DNA of 43,373 nt from a virus. Below the pieces are notes generated by a model that worked only from the letters and a program-made list of their open reading frames with translations, ran no database searches and had not been told where the DNA came from. How positions within the stretch are numbered: the stretch's first letter is position 1; each line of letters begins with the position of its first letter. The DNA lies in the IMG/VR virus record IMGVR_UViG_3300042453_002500, positions 1 through 43,373 of that record; one strand, written 5' to 3'. A program made the position numbers and the translations under genes. Shown here one piece after another: positions 33,506-41,458 of this stretch.

Positions 33506-34480
33506 ATGGTAAACGGATTTAACATATCAAGAAGTTTATCACCAAATGCGGAAAGAATTGCTGGATCTGCTTCTGCCAAACTTTCTTCGTCTGCGGCACC
33601 TCTTAGATATCCACAGAAGAGTATTGGTAAAAATGACGATTACCTAGAAATAGGTGTGATTGAGTATGTTGCCAATAAATCAACATTAGGGGAAGATAAT
33701 CTTAAATTAAGGTCTCAAACAGAAGCAATACAACAATCCAATCAAAAAGCAAAACAAACAATACAACTACCAATACCATCAAATATTGGAGATACAAATC
33801 AGGTCAATTGGGGCGGTGAGACTTTAAATGCTCTTGAATCTTTTGGAGTAGCAAATGTAGGAAACATTCTTGCAAGTAGCAATTTAGGAAAAGGTCTTAT
33901 TGATGCTCTTAAATCTATTGGAGCAACCGCAAATAATGTTGCAATCCAAGGTGGCGGTCAAGATTTAGTCACAAATTATTTTAGTGCCGAGTTAATAAAT
34001 TCATTAGGTGGAAACACATCTGCGGGAGGACTTCTATCAAGAGCAACGGGTCAAGTCTTAAATCCAAATTTAGAATTACTTTTCAGCGGTGTTAATTTAA
34101 GGTCGTTCGCATTTGATTTTGATTTTGCTCCAAGAGATGAAAAAGAATCTAATATTGTTAAAGAAATTATAAGAGTCTTTAAGCAATCTATGTCTCCAAA
34201 AAGTGGAGGAACTGATGCTGGTGCCGGTCTATTCATCAAAGCACCGAATGTTTTCCTTCTAAAATATAAAAGTGGAAATCAGGACCATCCTTATCTAAAC
34301 AAATTTAAACCCTGTGCTCTCACAAGTATGGGTATGAATTATACGGGTTCAGGTTCGTATGCTACTTATGCAGATAAAACTCCGGTTCATATGAAATTAT
34401 CTCTTAGTTTTACCGAACTCAATCCGATTTATAATGAAGATTATAATAGTAATGTTGGTCGTCAAGCAGTAGGTTACTAA
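33506..34480 (+). CDS. gp48: Baseplate tail-tube cap gp48
   Basis: A 324-residue protein. The Ala/Gly-rich middle (120-195) is followed by the typical tube-fold segment FSGVNLRSFAFDFDFAPRD (near 197-215), GAGLFIKAPNVFLLKY and KFKPCALTSMGMNYT (near 270-285). T4 gp48 is 364 residues. It caps the baseplate and starts the tail tube with gp54. It overlaps gp53 by a single base. Confidence 0.85.
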   Translation: MVNGFNISRSLSPNAERIAGSASAKLSSSAAPLRYPQKSIGKNDDYLEIGVIEYVANKSTLGEDNLKLRSQTEAIQQSNQKAKQTIQLPIPSNIGDTNQVNWGGETLNALESFGVANVGNILASSNLGKGLIDALKSIGATANNVAIQGGGQDLVTNYFSAELINSLGGNTSAGGLLSRATGQVLNPNLELLFSGVNLRSFAFDFDFAPRDEKESNIVKEIIRVFKQSMSPKSGGTDAGAGLFIKAPNVFLLKYKSGNQDHPYLNKFKPCALTSMGMNYTGSGSYATYADKTPVHMKLSLSFTELNPIYNEDYNSNVGRQAVGY

Positions 34481-35127
34481 TGTCATTTTTTAGAGAACTA
34501 CCCGACCTAGAGTATCAATCACCTTTTTCTGATAGTAATTCCTCACAGAATTATGTAAGGGCAAAGAATCTATTTCGTCGTGTAAAACTTCGTGATGACT
34601 TACAGAATGTTTTCACTCTGTTTAATAAGTATCAGATTCCAGAAGGTGCAAGACCCGATACTGTTGCAGAAGAAGTTTATGGTAAGGCAGATTATGATTG
34701 GGTAGTTCTATTAACTGCCGGTATTGTAAATGCAAGAGATGAATGGCCTCTTTCTGATAGAGACTTATACAGATATGCCGAAAATGTTTATGGAAATGAC
34801 TTAAATGCGGTTCATCACTATGAAACTACAGAAGTCAAAGATTCTAATGGAAGATTAATCCTTCCGGCCGGTAAAATTGTTGATTCAAACTTTACCATTC
34901 CAGACCCTAATATTCCTATACAAACTTTAAATCCTGTTGTTGGTATTAGTAATTATGAATACGAAACCAGAAAGAACATAGAAAAAAGAACGATATATCT
35001 ACTGAGACCTGATTATCTACAACAATATTTAAATGATATGAGAAAGATTATGTATTATGATAAATCTTCTCAATATGTTGATAAGAAACTAATCCGTACC
35101 GAAAACACAAGAATCACGATGCCATAA
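34480..35127 (+). CDS. gp53: Baseplate wedge protein gp53
   Basis: A 215-residue protein. Typical marks are RRVKLRDDLQNVFTLFNKYQIPEGARPDTVAEEVYG (residues 34-70) and DYDWVVLLTAGIVNARDEWPLSDRDLYRYAENVYG (73-105). T4 gp53 is 196 residues and joins the wedge to the hub. It is the last gene of the plus-strand block and meets gp32 tail to tail over a two-way terminator. Confidence 0.9.
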   Translation: MSFFRELPDLEYQSPFSDSNSSQNYVRAKNLFRRVKLRDDLQNVFTLFNKYQIPEGARPDTVAEEVYGKADYDWVVLLTAGIVNARDEWPLSDRDLYRYAENVYGNDLNAVHHYETTEVKDSNGRLILPAGKIVDSNFTIPDPNIPIQTLNPVVGISNYEYETRKNIEKRTIYLLRPDYLQQYLNDMRKIMYYDKSSQYVDKKLIRTENTRITMP

Positions 35128-35154
35128 AAAAGGGGAGAAAAATCTCCCCTTTAG
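35125..35154. terminator. Bidirectional rho-independent terminator between gp53 and gp32
   Basis: GGGGAGA and TCTCCCC arms enclose a 4-base A loop and are bounded by A run and T run, so it works in both directions between the convergent genes. Confidence 0.85.
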
Positions 35155-35165
35155 TGTATTATGAA

Positions 35166-36074
35166 TCAGTCTTCGGCAAGTTTTGCAAAATATGAGAGTG
35201 CATCATCATCGTCATCATCCTCAACAGGGCGAGTCGGTTTCAGATTATTGAGTTCACTACGCAGATCTTCTGTCAGAGAAGGAGCAGGACCACGATAGTC
35301 ATCCTCATCCTCAACTTCAGAATCAACACGAGTAGACTTTCCACCAAGAACGGATTCAAGACGCTTCTTCATTTCCTCATAGGACTTGAATTGGTCAGGA
35401 GAAACAAACTCGGCAAGAGAATACTGCTTCTTCCAGATTGCTTCCATAGCATCATCATCATTCAGAAGAGCACCCTGAGAAGCAAACTCGCTAGAATCAT
35501 AGTTCCTATAACCGGCAACATTCTTTGCCTTCAGTTTGAAGTTGGCACCAGTCCAGAAGTCAAACGGATCAATAGGAGTCTCATCTTCAAACTCGGGTTG
35601 CATCGCTTCCGTGAGTTTGTCAAAGATTTTCTTGCCATACTTGAACAGAAAGACTTTACCCTCGTTTTCAGGATTGGCAGGGTCTTTCACCACATAAATG
35701 TTGCTCACATAAGTCAGTTTACGCTTCTGCTTACGTGCGACTTCTTTATTGGAATCCATACCGGAGTTCCAGAGACCAGAGTTATGCTCACACACGGGGC
35801 ACTTCTGATTCAGAGTAGTGAGGCAATTGTCTATCAACCATCCAGATGAACCTTGGAATGCGTGACTATAAATCTTTACAAACGGCAAGTCTTCACCATC
35901 AGGAGCAGGCAGGAAACGAATGACGGCATAACCATTTTGCGCTTTATCTACGGTCAAAGACCAAAAACGTTCATCTACAGAATTACCAGAAGAGTTCATC
36001 TTCTCAACTTCTTTAACAAGTTTTTCAGTTAAAGAACCAAGTTTAGATTGTTTTTTTAAATTTGCGAATGACAT
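35166..36074 (-). CDS. gp32: Single-stranded DNA-binding protein gp32
   Basis: A 302-residue homologue of T4 gp32 (301). The N-terminal basic LAST-like segment (about 1-25) is for cooperativity. The zinc site has H71, C84, C92 and C95 (spacing 13, 8, 3; T4 has 13, 10, 3). The OB core follows, and the acid tail (residues 250-302, EVEDEDDY and VEDDDDDDA) recruits partners. It coats ssDNA in replication, recombination and repair. It has its own perfect promoter at 36118-36146; the leader of about 40 bases is T-rich and may serve autoregulation as in T4. Confidence 0.95.
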   Translation of the reverse strand: MSFANLKKQSKLGSLTEKLVKEVEKMNSSGNSVDERFWSLTVDKAQNGYAVIRFLPAPDGEDLPFVKIYSHAFQGSSGWLIDNCLTTLNQKCPVCEHNSGLWNSGMDSNKEVARKQKRKLTYVSNIYVVKDPANPENEGKVFLFKYGKKIFDKLTEAMQPEFEDETPIDPFDFWTGANFKLKAKNVAGYRNYDSSEFASQGALLNDDDAMEAIWKKQYSLAEFVSPDQFKSYEEMKKRLESVLGGKSTRVDSEVEDEDDYRGPAPSLTEDLRSELNNLKPTRPVEDDDDDDALSYFAKLAED

Positions 36075-36117
36075 TTAGATTTTTTGGATAAATTGGATTT
36101 TGTTTTGCAACAACTTT

Positions 36118-36146
36118 ATTATAAAAGATCTATAAAGGGATGTCAA
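36118..36146 (-). promoter_or_regulatory. Perfect sigma70 promoter (TTGACA-N17-TATAAT) for gp32
   Basis: -35 at 36141-36146 and -10 at 36118-36123. The TTGACA contains the TGA stop codon of the endonuclease gene before it (36143-36145). Confidence 0.9.
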
Positions 36147-36838
36147 GCCCTCGTCCATCCTTTGTGATGATTTCTTTTACCTTTAATAACAAGATGCATA
36201 GCAGAATCTGAAAGATTATTTTGTTCGCAAAAATATTTAAGATTGTTTGCTGTATGTATTCTTCCTTCTGGATCTTTCATTATCCAAGTTTTATTATCCC
36301 TTACGACTTTTCTTTCTCTTATTTGCTCCCTTTGTTCTCGTGTAAGTTTTTTACCAAGCATTCCCTTTGGAGATACTCTTCCTTTATGAGATTCGCTCAT
36401 CTTTCTTCTAGTTTCTTCAGATGCCCTTCTATTTTTAGCAGAATCAGATAGTTTTTTTCTAACTTCTGGTCTTTTTGCTGGATTATTTTCGCCAAGTTTT
36501 CCTACTCTAATTTTCTCTTTAACATCATTTCTTTTTGATGGATTATCCTCACCAAATGCACGACAATAAAACTTTTCAGAAGTTTGTCTTGCTTTGTTAG
36601 CAAAGTGGGGATTTTTATCTACTTCATAAAAGTCGTGAAGAGCACATTCTGCCTCAAGTGTCTCTTCTACACTATCAAAAGTTTCTAATATTATTTTTTG
36701 GGTTGGTTTAAAAGTTTTATCTTTATAGGAACCAAAATATTTTATATCTTGTTCCGGAAGACATTTACATTCTCTTTTTCCAATATACCCTCTCCCATAT
36801 TCTTCATAGGAGTAATACACATAAAAGTGCTTTTTCAT
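36143..36838 (-). CDS. GIY-YIG-like homing endonuclease with NUMOD/HTH C-terminus
   Basis: A 231-residue protein. Its N-terminus HFYVYYSYEEYGRGYIGKREC has the GYIGKR form of the GIY-YIG core, and KYFGSYKDK follows. Middle repeats GEDNPSKRNDVKEKI and GENNPAKRPEVRKK and a further ASEETRRKMSESHKG are NUMOD3-type DNA-binding segments. The C-terminal 45 residues (HTANNLKYFCEQNNLSDSAMHLVIKGKRNHHKGW) form an IENR1-like helix-turn-helix. It sits between the DUF1825-like gene and gp32 and ends inside gp32's promoter. A TATAAATA at 36863 drives it. Confidence 0.85.
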   Translation of the reverse strand: MKKHFYVYYSYEEYGRGYIGKRECKCLPEQDIKYFGSYKDKTFKPTQKIILETFDSVEETLEAECALHDFYEVDKNPHFANKARQTSEKFYCRAFGEDNPSKRNDVKEKIRVGKLGENNPAKRPEVRKKLSDSAKNRRASEETRRKMSESHKGRVSPKGMLGKKLTREQREQIRERKVVRDNKTWIMKDPEGRIHTANNLKYFCEQNNLSDSAMHLVIKGKRNHHKGWTRA

Positions 36839-36862
36839 TCTTCTCTAACCGGGTGACATAAG

Positions 36863-36870
36863 TATTTATA
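36863..36870 (-). promoter_or_regulatory. T4-type late promoter (TATAAATA)
   Basis: Perfect match, 25 bases before the 36838 start. It continues CTTATG. Confidence 0.7.
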
Positions 36871-36873
36871 CAA

Positions 36874-36896
36874 GAAAAGGGCAACAAGTGCCCCTT
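36874..36896 (-). terminator. Rho-independent terminator after DUF1825-like gene
   Basis: GGGCA/TGCCC arms on the minus strand with a 5-base loop, followed by TTTTC. An outer 9-bp inverted repeat (CGGGTGACA at 36850-36858 and TGTCACCCG at 36910-36918) encloses it. Confidence 0.65.
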
Positions 36897-36930
36897 CCCA
36901 CCCGAAAAGTGTCACCCGATCAGGCATAAG

Positions 36931-36938
36931 TATTTATC
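36931..36938 (-). promoter_or_regulatory. Second late promoter-like GATAAATA
   Basis: Matches 7 of 8 bases, and its next bases CTTATG are identical to those after the 36863 element. It lies just after the 36940 stop and upstream of a terminator. Confidence 0.4.
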
Positions 36939-36939
36939 A

Positions 36940-37269
36940 TCAGTCAAGATACTTTTTAAGCGATTCAATTGTTTTTGTCATACTACTGAAAAGAATATTC
37001 ATATCAGTCTCTGGTGGAAATCCCATCAGAGCAACGGACTTTCTCAGATTCTCTTTCATCTCAATTGCCTGAGGGTCATCAGAAAGAGAAAGTCTGGTAT
37101 ACATAATTCTCTGCTTTTCAAGCAGTCGTGTCATCTTATCAATATGTTCCAGCTTATCTTCACGAGGCATCATACCAAAAGTTAAAATACTATTGTATAT
37201 AAACTCTTGAAGTTCGTTAATTTCTTTTAATTCATCCTGAATAATATCAGAATCAAAAAAACTACTCAT
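36940..37269 (-). CDS. DUF1825-like protein (cyanobacterial/cyanophage family)
   Basis: A 109-residue helical protein. The opening SSFFDSDIIQDELKEINELQ and the later DKLEHIDKMTRLLEKQRIMYTRLSLSDDPQA match the DUF1825 family of cyanobacteria and their phages as I recall it. Function is unknown. It lies with gp33 and gp59 upstream of gp32, where T4 has gene 33/59. Its start overlaps gp59's end by 8 bases, so it is translated with it. The terminator at 36874 ends the unit. Confidence 0.75.
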   Translation of the reverse strand: MSSFFDSDIIQDELKEINELQEFIYNSILTFGMMPREDKLEHIDKMTRLLEKQRIMYTRLSLSDDPQAIEMKENLRKSVALMGFPPETDMNILFSSMTKTIESLKKYLD

Positions 37270-37852
37270 TTATAATGTCCCGTAAAAGTTTTTTGTACTG
37301 GAATATGTCTGTATTTAGAAAAGGTTTGTATTTCTTAATTTTTAAACTTACGGTTTCCCATATCGGGTCCAGAAGTTTCTTGTCAAACTTATTCCCGAAC
37401 AGGAATATTATATCATAAATTACCAGAGTTTCAATACAAATCTTCCCGCTCAGGAATTTTTTTAGAATGGGTGGATGCCCTTTGGAGCAGTTCAGAGCAT
37501 CTTCTAATTTTACTTCCGAGAACAATTCTGTTGATTGTTCCTTGAATAAGTAACTCAAACTCTGTTGTCTTTTCATCCATTCTTGGTAGTTTCTTTCTCC
37601 AGAATTGATAATTTCGCCAATCCATAAGTTTTGAGGGTTATCTGTGGATACAAAATTTGATACTAAAAAGTCCACTACTTGTTTATCGGAGTATTTACGA
37701 CTTGTTTTTTCAAACCAATACTTATCCTTTCTTTTATTGAAAGAAGTCATACTGGCACGAGTCTTAGCACCGTACTTGAAGAAATCGTATTTTGGATTTG
37801 TAAAATGAGATTTTAAGGCAAGATAATGTTGATAAGTTTCAAATGGTGACAT
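37262..37852 (-). CDS. gp59: gp59 helicase loader (loads gp41 helicase)
   Basis: A 196-residue protein (T4 gp59 is 217). The opening SPFETYQHYLALKSHFTNPKYDFFKYGAKTR (residues 2-31) is the typical start of gp59. WFEKTSRKYSDKQVVDFLVSNFVS and FGNKFDKKLLDPIWE support it. Gp59 binds gp32 and forked DNA and places gp41 helicase. It overlaps the DUF1825-like gene by 8 bases and follows gp33 by one base. Confidence 0.88.
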   Translation of the reverse strand: MSPFETYQHYLALKSHFTNPKYDFFKYGAKTRASMTSFNKRKDKYWFEKTSRKYSDKQVVDFLVSNFVSTDNPQNLWIGEIINSGERNYQEWMKRQQSLSYLFKEQSTELFSEVKLEDALNCSKGHPPILKKFLSGKICIETLVIYDIIFLFGNKFDKKLLDPIWETVSLKIKKYKPFLNTDIFQYKKLLRDIINE

Positions 37853-38166
37853 CAGATAGGCAACTTGGCTTTAGAGGTTCTCTTCATAAAATTAAGACTA
37901 ATCGCATCATACTTTAGTCTTTCTTTAAGAGGTTTAGAAACTAGTTTAGTAACCGATTCTACATCAATACCGTTGATTTCACAATAATGACAAATAGCAT
38001 CAATATAATTACAGTTTTCTTCCGCAACTATTTTTTCAATTTCTAAAGCAAACTTGGAAGGAGTAAGAAACTTATCTTCTATTGCTTTTTCTAATTCTTT
38101 GTTCGTTTCCGTTTGTTCCATAGATTCTATATTAATTTCTAGAAATGTCTCTAATATATTTGCCAT
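37852..38166 (-). CDS. gp33: Late promoter transcription coactivator gp33
   Basis: A 104-residue protein (T4 gp33 is 112). The C-terminal half (IVAEENCNYIDAICHYCEINGIDVESVTKLVSKPLKERLKYDA) is the typical gp33 pattern. Gp33 links RNA polymerase and the sliding clamp so that gp55-bound polymerase can use the TATAAATA promoters seen in this window. It has a strong promoter (38188-38216) and overlaps gp59 by one base. Confidence 0.88.
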   Translation of the reverse strand: MANILETFLEINIESMEQTETNKELEKAIEDKFLTPSKFALEIEKIVAEENCNYIDAICHYCEINGIDVESVTKLVSKPLKERLKYDAISLNFMKRTSKAKLPI

Positions 38167-38187
38167 AATTTAAGAGTAATAATATGT

Positions 38188-38216
38188 AGTATAAAATAAA
38201 ATAATCAATTAGTCAA
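38188..38216 (-). promoter_or_regulatory. Sigma70 promoter (TTGACT-N17-TATACT) for gp33-gp59-DUF1825
   Basis: Both boxes match 5 of 6, with 17 bases between. The TTGACT (38211-38216) contains the TGA stop of the preceding nuclease gene. Confidence 0.8.
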
Positions 38217-38890
38217 GTAGACATTAGTTCAAGTTTATCATTCACAAACTTTTTAATATATTCCACAACAAGTTTCATATATTTGTTAAGGTCTCTCTCT
38301 TCATAAACAACACATTCACCATTTTCACACGCCATAATGATGACTAGTTTTTTGACTCTAATATCAGTCATCTCATAGAGTGCCATTCCATAGAACATCG
38401 CCTGAACGAAATAATTCTCAATCCAATCTCTTGGTTTTGGTTTTTTAGAAGTCTTAAAGTCTATGATGGCAAGTTCTCCATCAAACTCGGCAATACAATC
38501 AGTAGTACCGGCAACACCAAGTTGTTTACTATATAGAGCCCCTTCCAGACAGTAGATATTATTAATCCTGTTCAGTTCTGATTTAGCAATCTTAAAAAGA
38601 AAATCTGATATGGGTTGAACTGGAGGAAGGTCCCTATTATAAAGATAGTTCTCAACTAAAGTATGTAGGTCTGTTCCACGACTGGTTGCTGCTTTGGTGA
38701 TACGGTCAGCTTCTTCTGTGCCGACTTTTTTTCTCCACTTAACAAAGATTTCCTTATTAAAATGACTGGTTACGGAAGTGATAGAGACCAACTTGAGCAG
38801 TTGGTCCTCATCGGGTACGGAATAATATCGGACTCCATCAATTGTTTCTCTTTCAAGTTGAGGAAGTACATTATCAAGATGATTAAACAT
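38213..38890 (-). CDS. PD-(D/E)XK (RecB/Cas4-type) nuclease
   Basis: A 225-residue nuclease. The catalytic set is H76 (GTDLH), E116, D131 (GTTDCIAEFD), D144 and K146 (IIDFKTSKKPK), with Q in the YFVQAMFYGMAL helix near 163. This matches RecB/Cas4-type exonucleases. Cyanophages commonly carry such an exonuclease near PhoH and gp59. It probably acts on DNA ends in recombination or host DNA breakdown. It is directly followed by gp33's promoter, and a GIY-YIG gene has been inserted right upstream of its start (start 38890, stop of the upstream gene 38891). Confidence 0.85.
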   Translation of the reverse strand: MFNHLDNVLPQLERETIDGVRYYSVPDEDQLLKLVSITSVTSHFNKEIFVKWRKKVGTEEADRITKAATSRGTDLHTLVENYLYNRDLPPVQPISDFLFKIAKSELNRINNIYCLEGALYSKQLGVAGTTDCIAEFDGELAIIDFKTSKKPKPRDWIENYFVQAMFYGMALYEMTDIRVKKLVIIMACENGECVVYEERDLNKYMKLVVEYIKKFVNDKLELMST

Positions 38891-39616
38891 TTAAGACCTC
38901 ACTCTTCCTTTATTATAACCCATAGGTATGGATTCGTCAATATTCATAAGTTTTTCTTCAATACCATTATTAATCCAAACTCTCTTTGGACGATTTTTTG
39001 CCTTTTCTTTTAACTTTTCAATAGTTTCTGGGGAGTGCTTTTTTCCATACATAGGATTATTTTCTCCATTTACATCGTGATGATTTTCACTAATTTTTTT
39101 CTTAGTTTCATCACTAAGAACTCTACCAAGATTTATTTGACGCAATTTTTCAATAGATTCTGGACTCAGTTTTCTTCCAATTAACCAAGGTTTTGATTTA
39201 CCTTTTGAGGCAACACTCATTTTTCTTTTTGTTTCATCACTATGATTCTTACCGTACATACCAACTTTTTTTTCTTTATGAAGTTGCTTAACTCTTTCGG
39301 AACATTCTTGACGATATTCTTCGGTTACTTCCCAACCAAAAATGCCGTCACCACCATCAGTTAAATTATAACCATAAGGAACTTTGGTATTATATTCTTT
39401 AATGTAATACTGCTCTAATTCATATGCTCTTCCAGCAGAGTCAACTTCTTCAATCAATTCAATAAAGAACTTATCTTCTCCATATTTTTTGATTGCTTCA
39501 GTTAAAAGAAATCCTCTTTTAGAGTGCTGATAAAATCTTTCAGTAATAGAGAATTTAGTTATTCCAACGTACTGTTTTTTATTTTCTAAATTAGTAATTA
39601 AGTAAATATTATACAT
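38891..39616 (-). CDS. GIY-YIG homing endonuclease with NUMOD3 repeats
   Basis: A 241-residue protein. The GIY-YIG core is NIYLITNLENKKQYVGITKFSITERFYQH with AYELEQYYIKEY. NUMOD3-type segments follow: GKNHSDETKRKMSVASKGK, GRKLSPESIEKLRQINLGR, and GKKHSPETIEKLKEKAK. The C-terminal module RVWINNGIEEKLMNIDES (W-NNG) resembles the end of the 32053 endonuclease. A perfect TATAAATA at 39643 is before it. It sits between PhoH and the PD-(D/E)XK gene with no gap to the latter. Confidence 0.88.
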   Translation of the reverse strand: MYNIYLITNLENKKQYVGITKFSITERFYQHSKRGFLLTEAIKKYGEDKFFIELIEEVDSAGRAYELEQYYIKEYNTKVPYGYNLTDGGDGIFGWEVTEEYRQECSERVKQLHKEKKVGMYGKNHSDETKRKMSVASKGKSKPWLIGRKLSPESIEKLRQINLGRVLSDETKKKISENHHDVNGENNPMYGKKHSPETIEKLKEKAKNRPKRVWINNGIEEKLMNIDESIPMGYNKGRVRS

Positions 39617-39642
39617 TATCTAACTCATAAAAGGTTATAATT

Positions 39643-39650
39643 ATTTATAT
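39643..39650 (-). promoter_or_regulatory. T4-type late promoter (TATAAATA)
   Basis: Perfect match, 27 bases before the endonuclease start at 39616. Confidence 0.7.
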
Positions 39651-39681
39651 AAATCTAAACCTCCACGAGTTAGACATATTA

Positions 39682-40434
39682 TTATAATCCGAGTGCGTGT
39701 TGGGCGATTAAAAATTCCTTAACCAATCCTGAACGAATCACATCATCAATACCAAACTCAATTATATCAATAGACGGCATAGTTCTCAAAATTTTCATAA
39801 AATCAATTACACCATTCTTTTCATTTGTTTTAATTAAATCTGATTGAGTAGCATCTCCACAGAACATAATCTTGGAGTTTTCACCCACACGAGTAATAAT
39901 AGAACATAATTCGTGGAAATTTGCGTTCTGGAACTCATCCACAATAATAATAGAATTATCAAGCGTAGTTCCTCTGAGGAATGAGGTGCTCCAGAACTTA
40001 ATTGTTTCCTGTGCCTTAAGATTGCCATAAAGCATCTCAAATTCGGCATCACTTGAAAGTTGGAACATATACTTCACCATATTCTTATAAGGAATCTGGT
40101 AAATATCTGACTTGTCATCATAAGAACCGGGAAGAAATCCAATTTCTCGTGTGGCAACTAAAGAACGAACAAGGTAGATTTTTTCGTAAGGTGTTCTTTC
40201 ATCCAAAACCTCACGAAGAGCATTATAAAGAGTAATGAAAGTTTTACCGGTTCCGGCACACCCATAAGCAACTAAATGTTTTTGAGCGGCATAAGAATTG
40301 AAAAGTTTCTTTTGATTTTCGGTAAGTGGATCAATATCTACTAGATATTCAGAACTTAACGGTTTTTTACGCTTTGCCTGACGAGTTGTAAGACCAACAC
40401 CGATTGGTTGCTCTGCTCTTTTTCTTCTTGCCAT
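39682..40434 (-). CDS. phoH: PhoH-family ATPase
   Basis: A 250-residue P-loop protein. Walker A is AYGCAGTGKTFITL (near 56-70) and Walker B is SIIIVDEFQN (near 163-172). The sensor RVGENSKIMFCGDATQSD is near 185-200, and a C-terminal PSIDIIEFGIDDVIRSGLVKEF follows. PhoH-like proteins are RNA/DNA helicase-like ATPases, common in cyanophages; phosphate-starvation roles are suggested but not proven. It follows the FmdB-like small gene by six bases. Confidence 0.92.
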   Translation of the reverse strand: MARRKRAEQPIGVGLTTRQAKRKKPLSSEYLVDIDPLTENQKKLFNSYAAQKHLVAYGCAGTGKTFITLYNALREVLDERTPYEKIYLVRSLVATREIGFLPGSYDDKSDIYQIPYKNMVKYMFQLSSDAEFEMLYGNLKAQETIKFWSTSFLRGTTLDNSIIIVDEFQNANFHELCSIITRVGENSKIMFCGDATQSDLIKTNEKNGVIDFMKILRTMPSIDIIEFGIDDVIRSGLVKEFLIAQHALGL

Positions 40435-40440
40435 AAGTGT

Positions 40441-40680
40441 TTAGAGTTTTTGTACTTTTGATCCGGGCATCTTTTGGGCACGACCCAATACATCATTCCA
40501 CGAAGGGTGCTTGGAGGTTAGTTTATTCCGCCAATCACCTACTTCACCAACATTCATTTGTGTTGGAATGAGTGCTTTGATATGAGGGTTTTCTTTGAGA
40601 TATGGGTCCTTGTCTGCCATATACATCCATTTCTCAAAGATTTCACCCGTTTCCGTATTCTCAAATCTATAAGTAGGCAT
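40441..40680 (-). CDS. FmdB-like N-terminal small protein (no zinc Cys)
   Basis: A 79-residue protein. MPTYRFENTETGEIFEKWMYM is the start of FmdB-family zinc ribbons, but the two CxxC pairs of that family are absent, so the fold is likely kept without zinc. The C-terminus (NKLTSKHPSWNDVLGRAQKMPGSKV) is also FmdB-like. Similar genes are common in T4-like cyanophages next to PhoH. Function is unknown. A CATAAATA box at 40703-40710 overlaps the stop of thyX just upstream. Confidence 0.75.
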   Translation of the reverse strand: MPTYRFENTETGEIFEKWMYMADKDPYLKENPHIKALIPTQMNVGEVGDWRNKLTSKHPSWNDVLGRAQKMPGSKVQKL

Positions 40681-40702
40681 AAGTTATAATAATTTACAAA
40701 AA

Positions 40703-40710
40703 TATTTATG
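40703..40710 (-). promoter_or_regulatory. Late promoter-like CATAAATA overlapping the thyX stop
   Basis: Matches 7 of 8 bases of TATAAATA, 23 bases before the 40680 start, with the TAA of thyX inside. Confidence 0.45.
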
Positions 40711-41458
40711 GACTCAGACGTGCCTTATGAAGACGCTTCTCTTCATAATAACCCCAAACATTTGGTGCCCACTTTTGAATTTCTGGAGCAATTTGTTCAC
40801 ATAATGCCTGAATTTCAAGTTGAGCATCTAATTTAGCACGAAGATCAAGAATATGAAGAATAGAACGAAGATTGCAAGAAACTACAAAGTTTTGACGAAT
40901 TCCTTGTGCTAGACCATCACGAATATGTTCTTCACACATTCCCTTTTCATACTTCACAGCATAACGCTTACATCCTTCTACATACCATTTCATCTCATCA
41001 TCATAATCTTCTTGAGTCCATTCATACTTCTTACCCTTACGATTGGTATAGAAACCAGGAGGACGAGAATAGAAAACTTCATCAGGTTTCAATTCTCCTT
41101 GTGCCACCTTCACAACTCTCTTACCAGTGTATCGTTGAGATTGAACATCAAACGTCACACCTACCCTGTGAGTCCTTGCTTGCACCATAACGTTGTGGAC
41201 ATACCCAGACACCGAGAATGTAATACCGGGGTGTTCTACAGGTCCCCAGTGCCCTCTCTCGTTGCTTAGGAGTTGCTCCACAATCCACTCACCACACTTT
41301 TGCGGTGTAGGAATTTGTTGATGATGAATAGGAATTTCCGAATAGTCACACTTTCCTGCTTGGTAAATTACCTGCTCTGGAATTGGATATCCTTGAAGTT
41401 TTACTACTTCAAGTCTCTTATCAAGTTCAAGAAGATCTTTTGCTTTAATAGGTCTCAT
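40706..41458 (-). CDS. thyX: Flavin-dependent thymidylate synthase ThyX
   Basis: A 250-residue enzyme making dTMP from dUMP with FAD, methylene-THF and NADPH. The ThyX signature RHRxxSxNExSxR appears as RTHRVGVTFDVQSQRY (95-110). HWGPVEHPGITFSVSG (70-85) and RQNFVVSCNLRSILHILDLR (near 190-210) are the dUMP/FAD-binding segments. The signature's Asn-Glu is replaced by Phe-Asp, seen in cyanophage forms. It overlaps the 55-residue gene upstream (ATGA), so it is translated with it. Confidence 0.93.
   Translation of the reverse strand: MRPIKAKDLLELDKRLEVVKLQGYPIPEQVIYQAGKCDYSEIPIHHQQIPTPQKCGEWIVEQLLSNERGHWGPVEHPGITFSVSGYVHNVMVQARTHRVGVTFDVQSQRYTGKRVVKVAQGELKPDEVFYSRPPGFYTNRKGKKYEWTQEDYDDEMKWYVEGCKRYAVKYEKGMCEEHIRDGLAQGIRQNFVVSCNLRSILHILDLRAKLDAQLEIQALCEQIAPEIQKWAPNVWGYYEEKRLHKARLSP

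Noticed and set aside
36931-36946. TTGACT next to the DUF1825-like stop as another sigma70 promoter
   Set aside because: No acceptable -10 lies 16-18 bases downstream; the GATAAATA late element explains the AT box better.
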